Shown one piece after another: positions 25,820 through 36,620 of a stretch of DNA of 64,000 bases. The notes beneath the pieces were generated by a model that was not told where the DNA came from, ran no database searches, and saw only the letters and a list, made by a program, of their open reading frames with translations. A program made the translations under genes and the position numbers. The stretch lies in contig CM038919.1 in the NCBI GenBank assembly GCA_021904315.1, positions 9,548,001 to 9,612,000 of the forward strand. The letters run 5' to 3'. Within the stretch, counting starts at the first letter, position 1; the number at the start of each line of letters is the position of its first letter. Source of the stretch: Sphagnum magellanicum (lineage: Eukaryota > Streptophyta > Sphagnopsida > Sphagnales > Sphagnaceae).

Positions 25820-25952
25820 CCCCTTTGTCTCTCCCCTCTCTCTACCCCTCTTCACTCTCTCCTTTCCCCTCTCTCCCTCGCGGTCTCGCGTGCAGCAGCT
25901 CTCTCTTCCGTCTCTCTATCCTCTTTTCAGGCCTCGGCACCACCTGACAAAG
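25820..25952 (+). promoter_or_regulatory. Pyrimidine-rich 5' leader exon, probably of the MUB gene
   Basis: A CT-rich tract (CTCTCTCTACCCCTCTTCAC and similar) runs to a strong donor AAAG|GTATGT at 25,953. It looks like a plant 5' UTR exon with a pyrimidine patch followed by a long leader intron. Between 25,953 and the MUB ATG at 28,295 the sequence is T-rich and has no convincing coding region. Candidate acceptors are TTTTCCTCAG at 27,896 and CCTTTCACCAG at about 28,254. Assignment to MUB is inferred from orientation and the lack of another gene between them. Confidence 0.45.
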
Positions 25953-28294
25953 GTATGTATCTCATTCCCATTATATCCCAGTAGCCCATCTCTTCTTCAC
26001 CTTTGGAAAGACAAAAGCTCCGTGCCTGCAAGAGCTCTGGTTTTTTCCCCTCCCCGTCCCTTCTGTTTGCGAATGTTGTCTCTCTCGGGGTTCAGGTTTG
26101 TGTGCGGTAGAGAGAGATACGGTTTTCTGTTGATTTGCGATCATCCTCTTGCCCCACCCATCTCGTGTGTTAGACTAGAATGAACGTTGTCTGGTCAAGT
26201 ACACATTCTCTTTTTCCTCTCTTCACGAAGTTCCAGTGCATTTGGGGTTCTATGCCTTCTTGGGGAGTTTGGTTTCGGGGGCATGTTGATCCTTGTTTCT
26301 TTCTGGGGTTTTGGTCCGAGAGGCTAAGTACCATGGATATTTCATGGTTTCTAGGGTTCAAATTAGGGTTTTTCTGACGGAGGGTTTTTCATGGAGTTGT
26401 TGCTTTGGGGTGGGTGGTCTTTGATTCTGTGGCGTAAGTTGTGCCCCTTCTTTAGCTCTCTCCATGCCTCTTTGCTTTTGTTTGATTCTGTGAACTCATC
26501 CCCTATGTCAGACAAATGAGATTTCAATCTCTTCTGGTGTTCTGTGGTCGGTCCTGTGTCAGGAATCAAATCTGTTGCTTTTTTTATTTGGCCCCAAATC
26601 CCACTTTGTGAGACAGAATTTGGGGGGCCTGATACATGCATGTGTGTATGCTCTAGTTTTGCTTCTCTTGATTTTTATGCTCTTTAGTACTTATCTGTTT
26701 TGTTTGTGTTTCATTGTACAAAATCTAAGGAAATTGTCCTGACATTCAGAAGCAAAGTTTTTCAACACAATTTTTTTCAAGTTTCGTACATCTGCCTGTG
26801 GTTGGATTCATTTTTTCAGCTTCTTTTTTCATCTCTGTGTTTGGGTCTAAGTTGTAATCAATGGGGTTTTTGCCTACCTACATGTCTGTCTCCATTAATT
26901 ACATCCATCCATTGTGCTTTGATTTGGTGCTCTTGTTTTGGTGGATGCTTTTGCTGTTTGTATGTTGAGCTGGATGTATCTCTTTGGCAACCCCATCTTG
27001 TAATTCAAGCAATTTTGAATCATCTGTGTTTTTTCCTTTGCCCTCAATTTATTTGCAGCATTTTTTGTGGACATCATGTTGGAGACAGTATTGATGTACT
27101 ACTACATACATGTCTTTTTCTTGCATCATTTGCAGTCCATACATAGTTACTCCTTGGTTTTATCCTCTTCATACACATGTGGTCCTAGCCTCTTAACTTC
27201 ACAAAATCCTCATGCTTTTTCAAAAAACTAGAGTATACCCTTTTCCCCAAGCATGTGGTGGGCCCCTCCATGCCTCTGGCAATTTGTCCCCTATTCGGTT
27301 GTCAGGGATTTGTGGAATACCTGTGTCTTGTTATACTTGTTCTTGGTCACTGAAAGCTTTAGCCTGTGTGCTTGGGTATCTATGTCCTATGTTGCTGCTG
27401 CTGCTGCTGTTATCTTGCTCATGTGTTTTTGCAGTTTATTCTTCATTGCTGGAGCTTGTGCACTGATTGTGTGTAAGTAAACGGCAACCAAGTCATTTGG
27501 CTCTATGAAATAACTTTTGACTCTATAGTGGTGGCTATAAATGCTAATAATAGGAATATTGCAATAAAATAGCCTAAGTAAAGAATTCTGTTACTTGATA
27601 CCTGACAATATCTAATAGTAGATGTTTGAAATACTAGTCCCTGTTTTCTGTTTTTTTGAAGTTTAGTCCAGGAAATCTCTGTTACGGAGAAATTGTGTGT
27701 TTCATGAGGAGTATTATCACTCTGCGAATGATATTGCTGGTTTTTGAGCTGTAGTTTTGGAGCTTCACCATTTGGAAAAGTATCATGTTCATGCCCCATT
27801 CTTGTCTTAAGATTCTTGTGCTAGTTAGAAGGTTAGTGAGGTAACTTTGAAGATATCATGAGCTTCTGCAGTGTTTGTGCAATGGGTTTTCCTCAGGTGA
27901 TTGTGGCCCGAATCAAGGGGTGGCAAAAGAATGGGCTTACCCTAGGGACGGAGCTTGAAACATCTGAGGTTATCAACTTAGCTTCTAAAGTCATAGATAA
28001 TGTAGAGACCAGGGTGAGCAGGGCCATACAAGGAGGGTTCCTTAGAGACCCTCACCACAAATCGGAGATTGAGCACATGTACTGATTGGAATCATTTGGG
28101 CAATTTTGAGTGGGGCCAGACAAAGAGATGTATATAACAAGGTGTTTTTAGATATGGCAGTTGGTTTTTGATTTGCCAGTTTGGACTTTGAACAGAGGAA
28201 GAAGTGTGGCTTGGCTTTGAAGGGGTCTGCACTGAGGACTAGCCTTTCACCAGGCTGGAAAATAGGCATATAGTGAGAGGGAGTGGAGTGAGGA

Positions 28295-29215
28295 ATGGCT
28301 GGGGATGATTTTGTGGAGCTCAAGTTCAGGTTGTATGATGGAACGGATATAGGACCCAACAAGTACACCCCAGCCAGCACTGTTGCCACCCTCAAGGAGA
28401 GCATCCTGTCTCAATGGCCACGAGGTGATTATCCTGCCCAACCTTGATATTATTGAATTTTAGTGATTTTTTGTTTTGCACCTTTTCTGCCTCTCTATCT
28501 CTCCATTGGGTAGCTTCTATTCTCTCCTTTTTCTATTGCTTTCTGTGTCACCCTGCTGTTATTCCCCCCCTTATCTTTCTCCATAATGGTTGGGATGGTG
28601 CGAAGAGTGTATTGTCTTCACACCATTTTTCCCTCTGATCTACCTTGACAAGCTTGTTATCCATTTCTTGCTTGTGGGAGTTGGGTTTTAATGCAGGAAA
28701 AGAGAATGGACCTAAGTCAGTCAATGACATGAAGCTAATAAATGCCGGGAAAATATTAGAGAATACCAAGACACTTGCGGAGTCTAGGGTGCCAGTTGGT
28801 GAACTTCCTGGTTGTGTAATCACAATGCATGTTGTAGTGCGGCCCCCAACATCAGAGAAAGCCAGTGGTAACCAGCTTCCTATCTCTGTGTCTTGACCTT
28901 AAATCCCTTGCACATATGTTTTGTCTTAGCCATCCCTGTCATCAGAAGCAGGTGGGTGATTAGTCTTTTCTGGGAGCCTCCTGCCTGGCCTGCTTCAAGT
29001 GGATGTTGATGAGGGGCAGTCATTTGTTTCATCCTTCAAAACTCCTTGCAGTTCTGTTTGAGCTTCTGCAATGCTTGGGTGTGCCATTTGTTTGTTCCTT
29101 GTGGCTCAGCATTTTTTGCAGTGTACTTACCTTTGCATGTTCTGGGATGTTTCAAACAGCTAAACTGCCATCTGATGCTGCAAAGAGAAACAAGTGCTAT
29201 TGCACAATTCAGTAG
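28295..29215 (+). CDS. MUB: Membrane-anchored ubiquitin-fold protein (MUB)
   Basis: Three exons, 28,295-28,424, 28,697-28,867 and 29,160-29,215, join in phase 1 at both introns to give 118 residues, the usual MUB length. The protein starts MAGDDFVELKFRLYDGTDIG and has the ubiquitin-like core (KYTPASTVATLKESI, MKLINAGKILEN, VITMHVVVRP). It ends CYCTIQ: CTIQ is a CaaX box, with glutamine favouring farnesylation, and the second cysteine two residues upstream could be palmitoylated. MUBs are ubiquitin-fold proteins that are not conjugated; their lipid tail holds them at the plasma membrane, where they recruit group VI E2 ubiquitin-conjugating enzymes. The second donor (GTAACC) is weak but gives the right frame and tail. 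A long leader intron from 25,953 probably precedes the gene. It converges on the WASH1 gene. Confidence 0.9.
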
Positions 29216-30320
29216 CCTTGTGGAGTCTCCTCTCAGCATGTTTAGAGAAACAACATTGAGGAGCTTGGTTCTGTTCAGGATAAGTTTAGGTTAGCACATG
29301 AACAAACCTCCAGCCCTTCCTGTTAAGCGAGAGAGTATTCATGCTGAAGACAGACCTTCTAGGGGATCACTGATGGCATGACCATCAGCTGAAATCAAGC
29401 TGCTATTGCTTGCAGCAGCCAGGAGCCTTGGGGAAATCTTCAAGATCTAGATTTGAGCTGTGGGGACACAAAGGGGTGTGTTGAAACTGAGGACTTTGGC
29501 ATTACCAGTTTGGATTACTCCACAAGGTTTTTTCCAGCATTTTGGTGCCTGTATTGAAAGGCCTGAGAAAAACATTCATGATCCTGACACACCCTTAGAG
29601 CCTATTATTGTCTGTGAGTAAGTCCTCACATCAACAAGAGCTACCAAAATTCCAGTGGATCTTGACATTCATGCCAAAAAAATCCTGAAGTGTAGGAGAT
29701 GTGTCTGCAGCAAAACATTTTGCCTTGGAACTTCTCATGGGAAGACTTTCCACAGGAGACTTCTAGAGCAATGCTGGTGGTTTGGGTTGATAATTTTGTC
29801 TGGCAGCAGTTTAATTTGGATTCATTTCTTCAAATTTCTTAACCAACCTCAGAAGAAACCTCTGGAAAGGCAAAGCAGTATAGAAAGCCTTTCTGATCTC
29901 TGAGTTCCTGGACCAAAGCCCAGCATCTGTCAGTTTACTCATCTCAGAGATTTCTTATAGTGATTATTACTAAATGTGTGATCACAATATATAATACCAA
30001 AGCAAATATGTTGAGGGGGAGTCAAACTCACCACCTCATTGGTTTCAACCTCATAATGTGCATTGCAACAGTGTCCGTCATGCTACCCATTTTATCAAAA
30101 TGGATATGCCTTCTGGGATCAAGGTTGATGGGTAGCATCACTATTAACAAACAGCTCTAGGTTTTGTGATTTCAATGCTTGGGTAGCAGTGGGTTTTCCC
30201 TGAAGGAAGGTGTACAACAACAATTGGACCTTTGATTCAGAGATTGTTGTCATCTTACTTTGAAGGAAGTATTCTCTCATAAGAAGGGGTTCTCTTCTGA
30301 GGACTGAAATTGGAGTACAG
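29216..30320. other. Spacer between convergent MUB and WASH1 genes
   Basis: Probably contains both 3' untranslated regions. Small open frames here show no family resemblance and no codon-like continuity. No repeat stands out. Confidence 0.5.
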
Positions 30321-33300
30321 TCATTCTTCCCAATCATCATCATCGCTTGCTTCTTGATTCTTACGGGCAATGTAAGCATGAAGATTGGCGATCTGCACAA
30401 GAAAAAAACAACTCACAATTTTTTAATCAATGTACCAGAAACTGATTTCATAAAAGATAAAAGCTACAGAGACATCTTTTCTTGATTTGTAAACATCAAA
30501 ATGTAATTGAAGTATGAATAGTCAAGAGCTTACTGGAAGTGTAAACTTGCTGTGATACACACCATTGCCACAGCGGATGCAAGTGCATTTGAACATTGGA
30601 AACAAAAATGTCAGAACAAAAATTGTATAGCCAAGACCTGCTGCTATGTCAACTATGTAGCAGCAACTCTCACAAACTAAATTTACACCAGACAACAGCA
30701 CTTCTCACAGTCAGTCACTGCAGCATGTGGAAAATCAGAAGGCTGGAATCCATATTGTTTTGGGGGCAGATTGAGATTACCTGTTGGTCTCACTGGTCAC
30801 ACTGGCTGTTTCAACATCATCAACTCCTGTTGCCTGTTGACCTAGTTTTACTGGTGCCTGCATCTCGTCATAGAATTGTATAGTTCACTTTTTTCTGACA
30901 CCCAATACTAACAGGAGACAAAGCAAGCATGCTTAAACTCATTGCTGACACTTGGGAATATAGAGGCTATAAGAGAATGATAGTCAGGATAGATATGACT
31001 TCAGATGACAGGAGGGACTATCAAGAGACAGCAACTGAGGAGATTGGGAGGTAAACAAAGGACATCATCATTTTTATTATGATGAAAATACCTGTCCCTT
31101 GTCATGACCAGCACCCCGCATGGAGAGCCTGCGCATTTTGAGGGTACTGGCCATCTCTGCAAGTACATCAACGGGCTACCCACCATCCAATCAACAACAT
31201 GGCCAGCCACAATGTTACATGTATGTCATATCCCCATTCAAAAGAGCAGTGATTTCCTAGCATTTGGATTGATTGGCAAACATGCAGAATCAACCTTGTA
31301 TGATGAGCATGTGATCAGAAGAAACTAGGTGTGTCACTTCTGTGCAAACCATACAGGCACAAAGTCTATGATGACCCCACCTGAGTGCGATTGCCATTGC
31401 TTCGTTCTTTTGTTGTCCCCACAATTTGCTCAACAGGTGGACCAGGACTTGCGGGTGCAGTATTTGTCTGCAGATCCATCCACACCACACAACAAAAGCT
31501 TCAATGAGTGAGCTGGTTAATTGACCCGCATCTCAAAGGGAGATGGAAATTGATCAAGAAAAAGGTATATGATAGGAATGTGCTCTCTCTGAAGCTCTGC
31601 CTGATTCCAATGAAAACACTTAAGGAGCAAGGGATGCTCTTGGACTACAGGAGTTAAGTACCTTGCGAAGTTTGATGCCTGGACTACGAATTGATGCCAA
31701 CAATGCTGCACGCTGTTGATCTGGCCTCTCCAGCAAACAATGTCCACTTAGATACACTTTCTATCAATGAACAAGGTGGCAGATGAAATTGCAGAGAAAC
31801 TCCACAATGAACACTTCAAACATAGTGTACATTACAGTCACAGACAACAGAAACATTGTATTTTTCACAAGTTGAATGCCAGGAGGAGCTACAGCAGTGA
31901 ATTGGGAGATAGATACTGACTCACCTACGGGAGGAAGGTTAGGACTTCCCCCTTCAGCTTGTCTGTTCCCTGGGGAGGCAGCTCCTGGATTTGAAGATTG
32001 ACCAGTTCGACCTTCATTCCCAAGGGTTGGACGGATTGGTGACAGTTGGAGTCGGGGGGGTGGTGGTGGGGGTGGTGGAGGTGGTCTTGGGGAAAGTGAC
32101 TTTTGGGTGGGTGGCAGTGGAGGTGGCGGCGGCGGCGGCGGTGGCAGTAGAGACACTGGCTTTTGGGTGGGTGCAGGTGGTGGTGGAGTCAGTGACTTTT
32201 GGGGTTGTGTATGTGATGGGGGAGGAGGAGGAGGAGGTGGAGAAAAAGAAGATGGTTGAATTGCTTTCTCCTTTCTATCAACACCTGGTGCTTGATCTGC
32301 ACCACCTGCAGTTCAAGATTCAAGTCAAAGGCAATGCTCGTCAAAAAACCAGAATACTCACATGTACTCTGTAAATGAAAGCTAATGACAAACCTGTTCA
32401 CAAATCTCTCAATACAAAGTGTATTAGCATGATTGTTACTACAGGAGAAGAGCCTTACTAATATTAAAACTCCTTCAGCTGCTATCTTTTGTCATGAGGT
32501 TCAACATTCTGCCAAGCAAAACCCATCCATAGTATTTCTTTCTTATCCCATGCACAGCAAGGCAAAAAAGGGAGCAATGAAACTGACCCAAAGATGGAAT
32601 CGCAGCCTCAGCGGTGGGAGTGGTAAGAGGAGGCAGTATTGTAGTTGCCCCATGAACAAATGGTGGACCAGGAGACACAATCTCCTCAAAGCCACGCACT
32701 GAACCTGCCAACCATTTTCTCCATACCACCCATTCAGCAGATCAGGCTCAGGTTATGAACTGCAGTGAATTGCAGGAAGGTACAAGAAACTAAGTGCAGA
32801 CTATGTGATGGTTCCTGCTGTGTCTAAAATGGATGTTGAAAGTCATTCTCAAATAGATAACACAGGCTTTCACCTCAATTTAGATAGGTGCCAATCTACA
32901 TAGGGAAGTAGATCGGCAGTCAGGGGCATTGTTCAGAACCAACAAAGATGAGACTTACCATCAACTGATAATGTATCACTCCTTGTGGGGGTGCCCACAG
33001 CTGAACTACCACCAAAAGAACCAGTTCTTCGATGTCCTGCTGATGGTGCGATGGAAGGATTTGAGTCAAGCTGATGTTCAGAGCCTGTCCATGGAGCCAA
33101 CAGAAGTGCCACCATATACACATTTTATTGCAAATACCAAGTCATATGCAATAACTCCAGAAACATGTGTAGAAGTTTTAGCAAAAGAGAGGGAAGATGT
33201 AGAACAAGTTAAAATCGTTGCTCACTCTCTCTGTTCTGTTTTACAGCAAATAAATGAAAGTGCCTCAAGTGTTTTTCTACAAGGCTATGTGATGTACCAC

Positions 33301-35745
33301 TCCAGCTAATTTCAGCCACCATGGGCAAGTTGGGAAGTGTTGACGGCAAGCTGAAGGAGGGGACCTCACCCAGTGTTGGCCGGAATCCATATTCATCACC
33401 CCCTGAGAGAGGCTGCACATCACACATATAGTCTCAGTCCTTTGAGCCCATATTGCCTTCTTCATTTCTCAATTAGCCAAATTTGATAAATGGAAATCAC
33501 AATCTCCACTCATATCAAAGAGAGTAGAGAAGAAACTCATATCAACAACAAACAAGATCTGTGGTGAACAAGTTCACAACACCTAACCCTGCCCAATAAC
33601 AAAAGAATAGTGTCTCTATGCAAGAAACTGAATGATCATGAGACAGACTATATGAAAGCACTCCACCCAATCATCATTGTGGGTGGGTCAGGACATGAGA
33701 CCACTGACCATTGCATCACCTGCCAGCACACTCTGAGGAGGAGCGGGCAAGGGAGCCACTTTATCCTTGGACTCCTCTTCCCCTACTGGAAGCTCTGCCC
33801 CTGCCAAGTTGTCCACCAACCGGTACCTGCAGAACAAAACATACTTGCTTGCAGTTTTATATATACTCATTTAATTACTCTTTTCCATTTGAAAGCAGAG
33901 CTAAATAGTAGTGGTAGATGAACTGGTCATACACTCCTTTGCCATACATCTCTATTCACAGGATGCAGAATTGTGATCATCATACAAGTGATTACCGGTG
34001 ATATGGGAGCTCAGTGGTATTGAAAAGCATAACATCGGCTACAGATTTGGTGCCACTTGGTACACTTCCTATTCCTTCCTGAAATTGAGACCATGGATTT
34101 GTCTGTGTTAGCATCTATCTTGGGAATTGTTTAGGATACCAAACCAGAGATATCATTAGGAAAAATGCCAAGAGCAAACATTAAGGAACAAAATAGTGGT
34201 GTGGGAGTTTTACACTGGATTTATGCTCCCTGGGCCAGTATTCATGGTTTGTCTCGGAAAAAAACCGAAAGAGCTCTAATGTCCCCTCCTCTTCATCCAG
34301 CTGAAGTAAAACCCAGGAAAGAAAAACACTCCCATTCAGCAATTGCTTTTTCAGTTTTCAAAAACTCATGACCCATCATGTAACACTGTGCCAGTACATA
34401 ACAAGAAGACTAAGATCCTCTTTTGTAGAATACTATGTTCAACAAAAACATACACCACACAGTGGCGCTGTTGAGCAATTCAAGGAGAAACAGACATACA
34501 TGAAACATTGAATTCAATGAACAGACATTATCATCATTTGGCACACCTTTCCGTGGCCTAGATTCAGAGAGAGGGTTGCAGCAGGTAGCTCTCTGCGGTG
34601 GCCATCTCCATTACCCCCAAATAAGGGAGTGAAATCAATAGCATCAGGTGGAATCTTTGGGTACTTTGCACTTGCATAAAGTTTTGTAGCCCGTTTGGTT
34701 CCAGAGAGTGCTTCAACTTTTGCCTAACACCCAATCATGAGAGTTCATCAGTACATCTGGCCTCCAGTACGAGCAATCCCAATCTCTCACTGATGGCCTC
34801 AGCTTTCATCACAGGCAACTTCCCATGCAGGGGATAAGCTATCAAAAAACACTTGCATGGGATTACAAACACAAAGCAAATCACCATGATGTCCAAGGTA
34901 CATGCATTCTCCTATTTGCAAGAGGATTACTTCTTTCACATCCTCTTGTACAATTCACAGCCACCTTGACTACAGGATTAGAGATGAGCTATGGTGTGGA
35001 GTGAAACAATGAAGTACTCTGTGTACCTGTGTTGCCTGAATTCTGGTTGAGAGCCCATGAAGCCGCTGATGCTCCAGGCCTACCTGTGCCCGATAACAAC
35101 AGACAATTTCAATCTGAGGTCAAAATGTGACATGAGTATATACTTTTGTCTTTGTTAGATAACATGGAAAGAAACAAAGATCTTGTCTGAGAGACAAGGT
35201 CTCAAATTGATCATTCTCAGAATCCCACAGTTCCCAAAACCTAAGAATTCTTTTCCCAGTAACTGGAAAATTGTTCATTCTTTCCTGGTACGTTCAGTTC
35301 TCTCATCTCAGGATCAAAAACAAGCTCTCTGATCTGTTAGTACAAAACCCACAAAGATTTTTCTGTGCTCACTCATGATAAACCCAACCCTAAAACTAAG
35401 ATCTGGATTCTGCAATCTATTATTGATGAGGAAGCTGCTTGAAAAATACCACAAATCTGCTGCCTCCAAAGTTTATGCAATCCAGACTGAAACCTAAAAT
35501 CTATTGTGTAAATCCATACATGAAGAGCAAAGAGGAGCTTCAAAACCCAGTAATTCTTTCTTTACAGAAAACCCACATCCTGAACTTGAAAGACAACAAT
35601 AGTGGATTGATATGACAGAGGTAGAAGAAGAAGGAGCATGGTGGTTTACTCGGGTAGTGATGACATTGAAGATAGAATCAGCAGCATCATGAAGCTCCAG
35701 CAAAGTCTGGCAGATCTTCCGATAAGTATCTGCCTTCTCCTTCAT
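30321..35745 (-). CDS. WASHC1: WASH complex subunit 1 homologue (Arp2/3 activator)
   Basis: Minus-strand gene of about 15 exons: 35,745-35,650; 35,083-35,027; 34,723-34,547; 34,078-33,996; 33,826-33,720; 33,432 (or 33,412)-33,298; 33,084-32,959; 32,704-32,588; 32,305-31,925; 31,720-31,662; 31,467-31,381; 31,154-31,092; 30,857-30,781; 30,549-30,534; 30,392-30,321. Phases agree throughout, giving about 550 residues. Landmarks: helical WASH homology region (DAADSIFNVITTR, then TKRATKLYASAKYP); MLFNTTE followed by YRLVDNLAGAE; GFRPTLGEVPSFSLPSTLPN; IAPSAG; a long polyproline segment (about 310-400); a WH2/V motif RAALLASIRSPGIKLRK (about 430-446); a connecting helix MASTLKMRRLSMRG; and an acidic tail DDDDWEE. 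In other eukaryotes WASH1 drives branched actin on endosomes with retromer. The far N-terminus may lack an upstream exon: the ATG at 35,745 gives a shorter start than animal WASH1. The acceptor near 33,412-33,432 is the least certain junction. Confidence 0.9.
32054..32240. repeat. G-rich plus-strand tract encoding the WASH1 polyproline segment
   Basis: On the plus strand this stretch is a succession of GGGGGG, GGTGGTGGTGG and GGAGGAGGAGG runs. Read on the minus strand it encodes PPPPPPPP blocks separated by THTQPQKSLTPP- and TQKSLS-like spacers. Several G-runs are close enough to form a G-quadruplex on the non-template side of the DNA. The GGGVVVGVVEVV open frame on the plus strand is an artefact of this tract. 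Confidence 0.8.
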
Positions 35746-36613
35746 TTTTCTCTTGCACTCTGACCACCAGCAGCAAATTCGTGGCAACACAAACAAAAAA
35801 ATTAGACAGCAGGATTCTTCATTCCAGCTTCTCCAGATCCAACAAATCTTTGGGATCTTCGGATCAGCCACTGACCAGTCTCAAGAGCAAAAGAGAGTCA
35901 TATGGCTGCAGCTGAATCCTAACAACACAACATTACTAAATTTTGCACGATTGCAATTATCTTCTCTGCGGAACTAGATCAGTTCAAAGCAGAGAGTAGC
36001 AAGCAAGCAACAAGGAAACAGTAAAGAACCTTAAGAGTTGTGGCGCTTTTGGTCGCTACACTCAGCACCTTGTTTGCTTCGTGGGGGGTTCAAAGATCTT
36101 CTCGCAATGCACGAATTCTCAATCATCAAACGAGTACACGGTAGATCGGAAACGGCGATCGACTTTTTCTCTCCAGCGACTTCACAGATGTCAACAAGAA
36201 GCAGACCAGCAACCCACCCATCATGCATATATAGCTCTTCTTCATACCAGAAGACAGGACGAAGATGATCTAAACTGCAGCTGCAGCATTAGGAAGGAAT
36301 TCTCCCTTCATCAAGAGCTGACCCAACAAGACGCATGATGCTAATAATACAGTAGTAGTTCCAATCTATGGTTTCCGCTGCCTACTCATTCCTCGCTTGA
36401 TTCCGAGAGTTGGGTTTCGTTGCTGCTCGTCTCCAGAAGAAGCTCTCCATATCTTGTGTCCAGATTAGGGTTAGGGTTTATGGGTTGAGGGAAACCCATA
36501 CGAATGCAATGATCTCGGAAACTCTGGGGAGGAGGACGTAGATCTTGGAACTCTGGTGGAGAGAAGAGGACGAAGATCATGGTTGGAACTCTAATGGAGA
36601 GAAGAGGACGAAG
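35746..36613. promoter_or_regulatory. Shared head-to-head promoter region of WASH1 and the CAF gene
   Basis: The first codons assigned to WASH1 (minus) and CAF (plus) are about 870 bp apart and point away from each other. The region contains a telobox-like ATTAGGGTTAGGGTTTA at 36,464-36,480, a motif common in promoters of plant growth and translation genes. A TATATATGC stretch lies near 36,225. It may also contain a WASH1 leader exon: several minus-strand donor-like sites exist around 36,020-36,060. No CpG or nucleotide-level transcription start can be fixed from sequence alone. Confidence 0.5.
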
Positions 36614-36620
36614 ATGATCT
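36527..36620 (+). repeat. 38-bp tandem duplication at the CAF start
   Basis: The units 36,545-36,582 and 36,583-36,620 both read TTGGAACTCT, then TGGAGAGAAGAGGACGAAGAT, with few differences. A partial copy (GGAGGACGTAGATC) precedes them. The second unit contains the proposed initiation codon at 36,614. An upstream ATG at 36,579 opens a 12-codon frame that ends at a TGA overlapping it. Confidence 0.85.

Noticed and set aside
26700..27146. 148-residue plus-strand open frame rich in C, F and L
   Set aside because: It lies in T-rich sequence between a leader donor and the MUB start, has no family resemblance and looks like translated intron.
27858..28085. 75-residue plus-strand frame (VARIKGWQKNGLTLGTELET and onward)
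   Set aside because: It looks more protein-like than most, but matches no family I know and lies in the likely MUB leader. It may be an upstream frame, so it is not called as a gene.
31991..32374. Plus-strand frame of G/V repeats and the minus frame starting at GTG
   Set aside because: The plus frame is the antisense of the WASH1 polyproline exon. The minus frame start is only an internal GTG of that exon.
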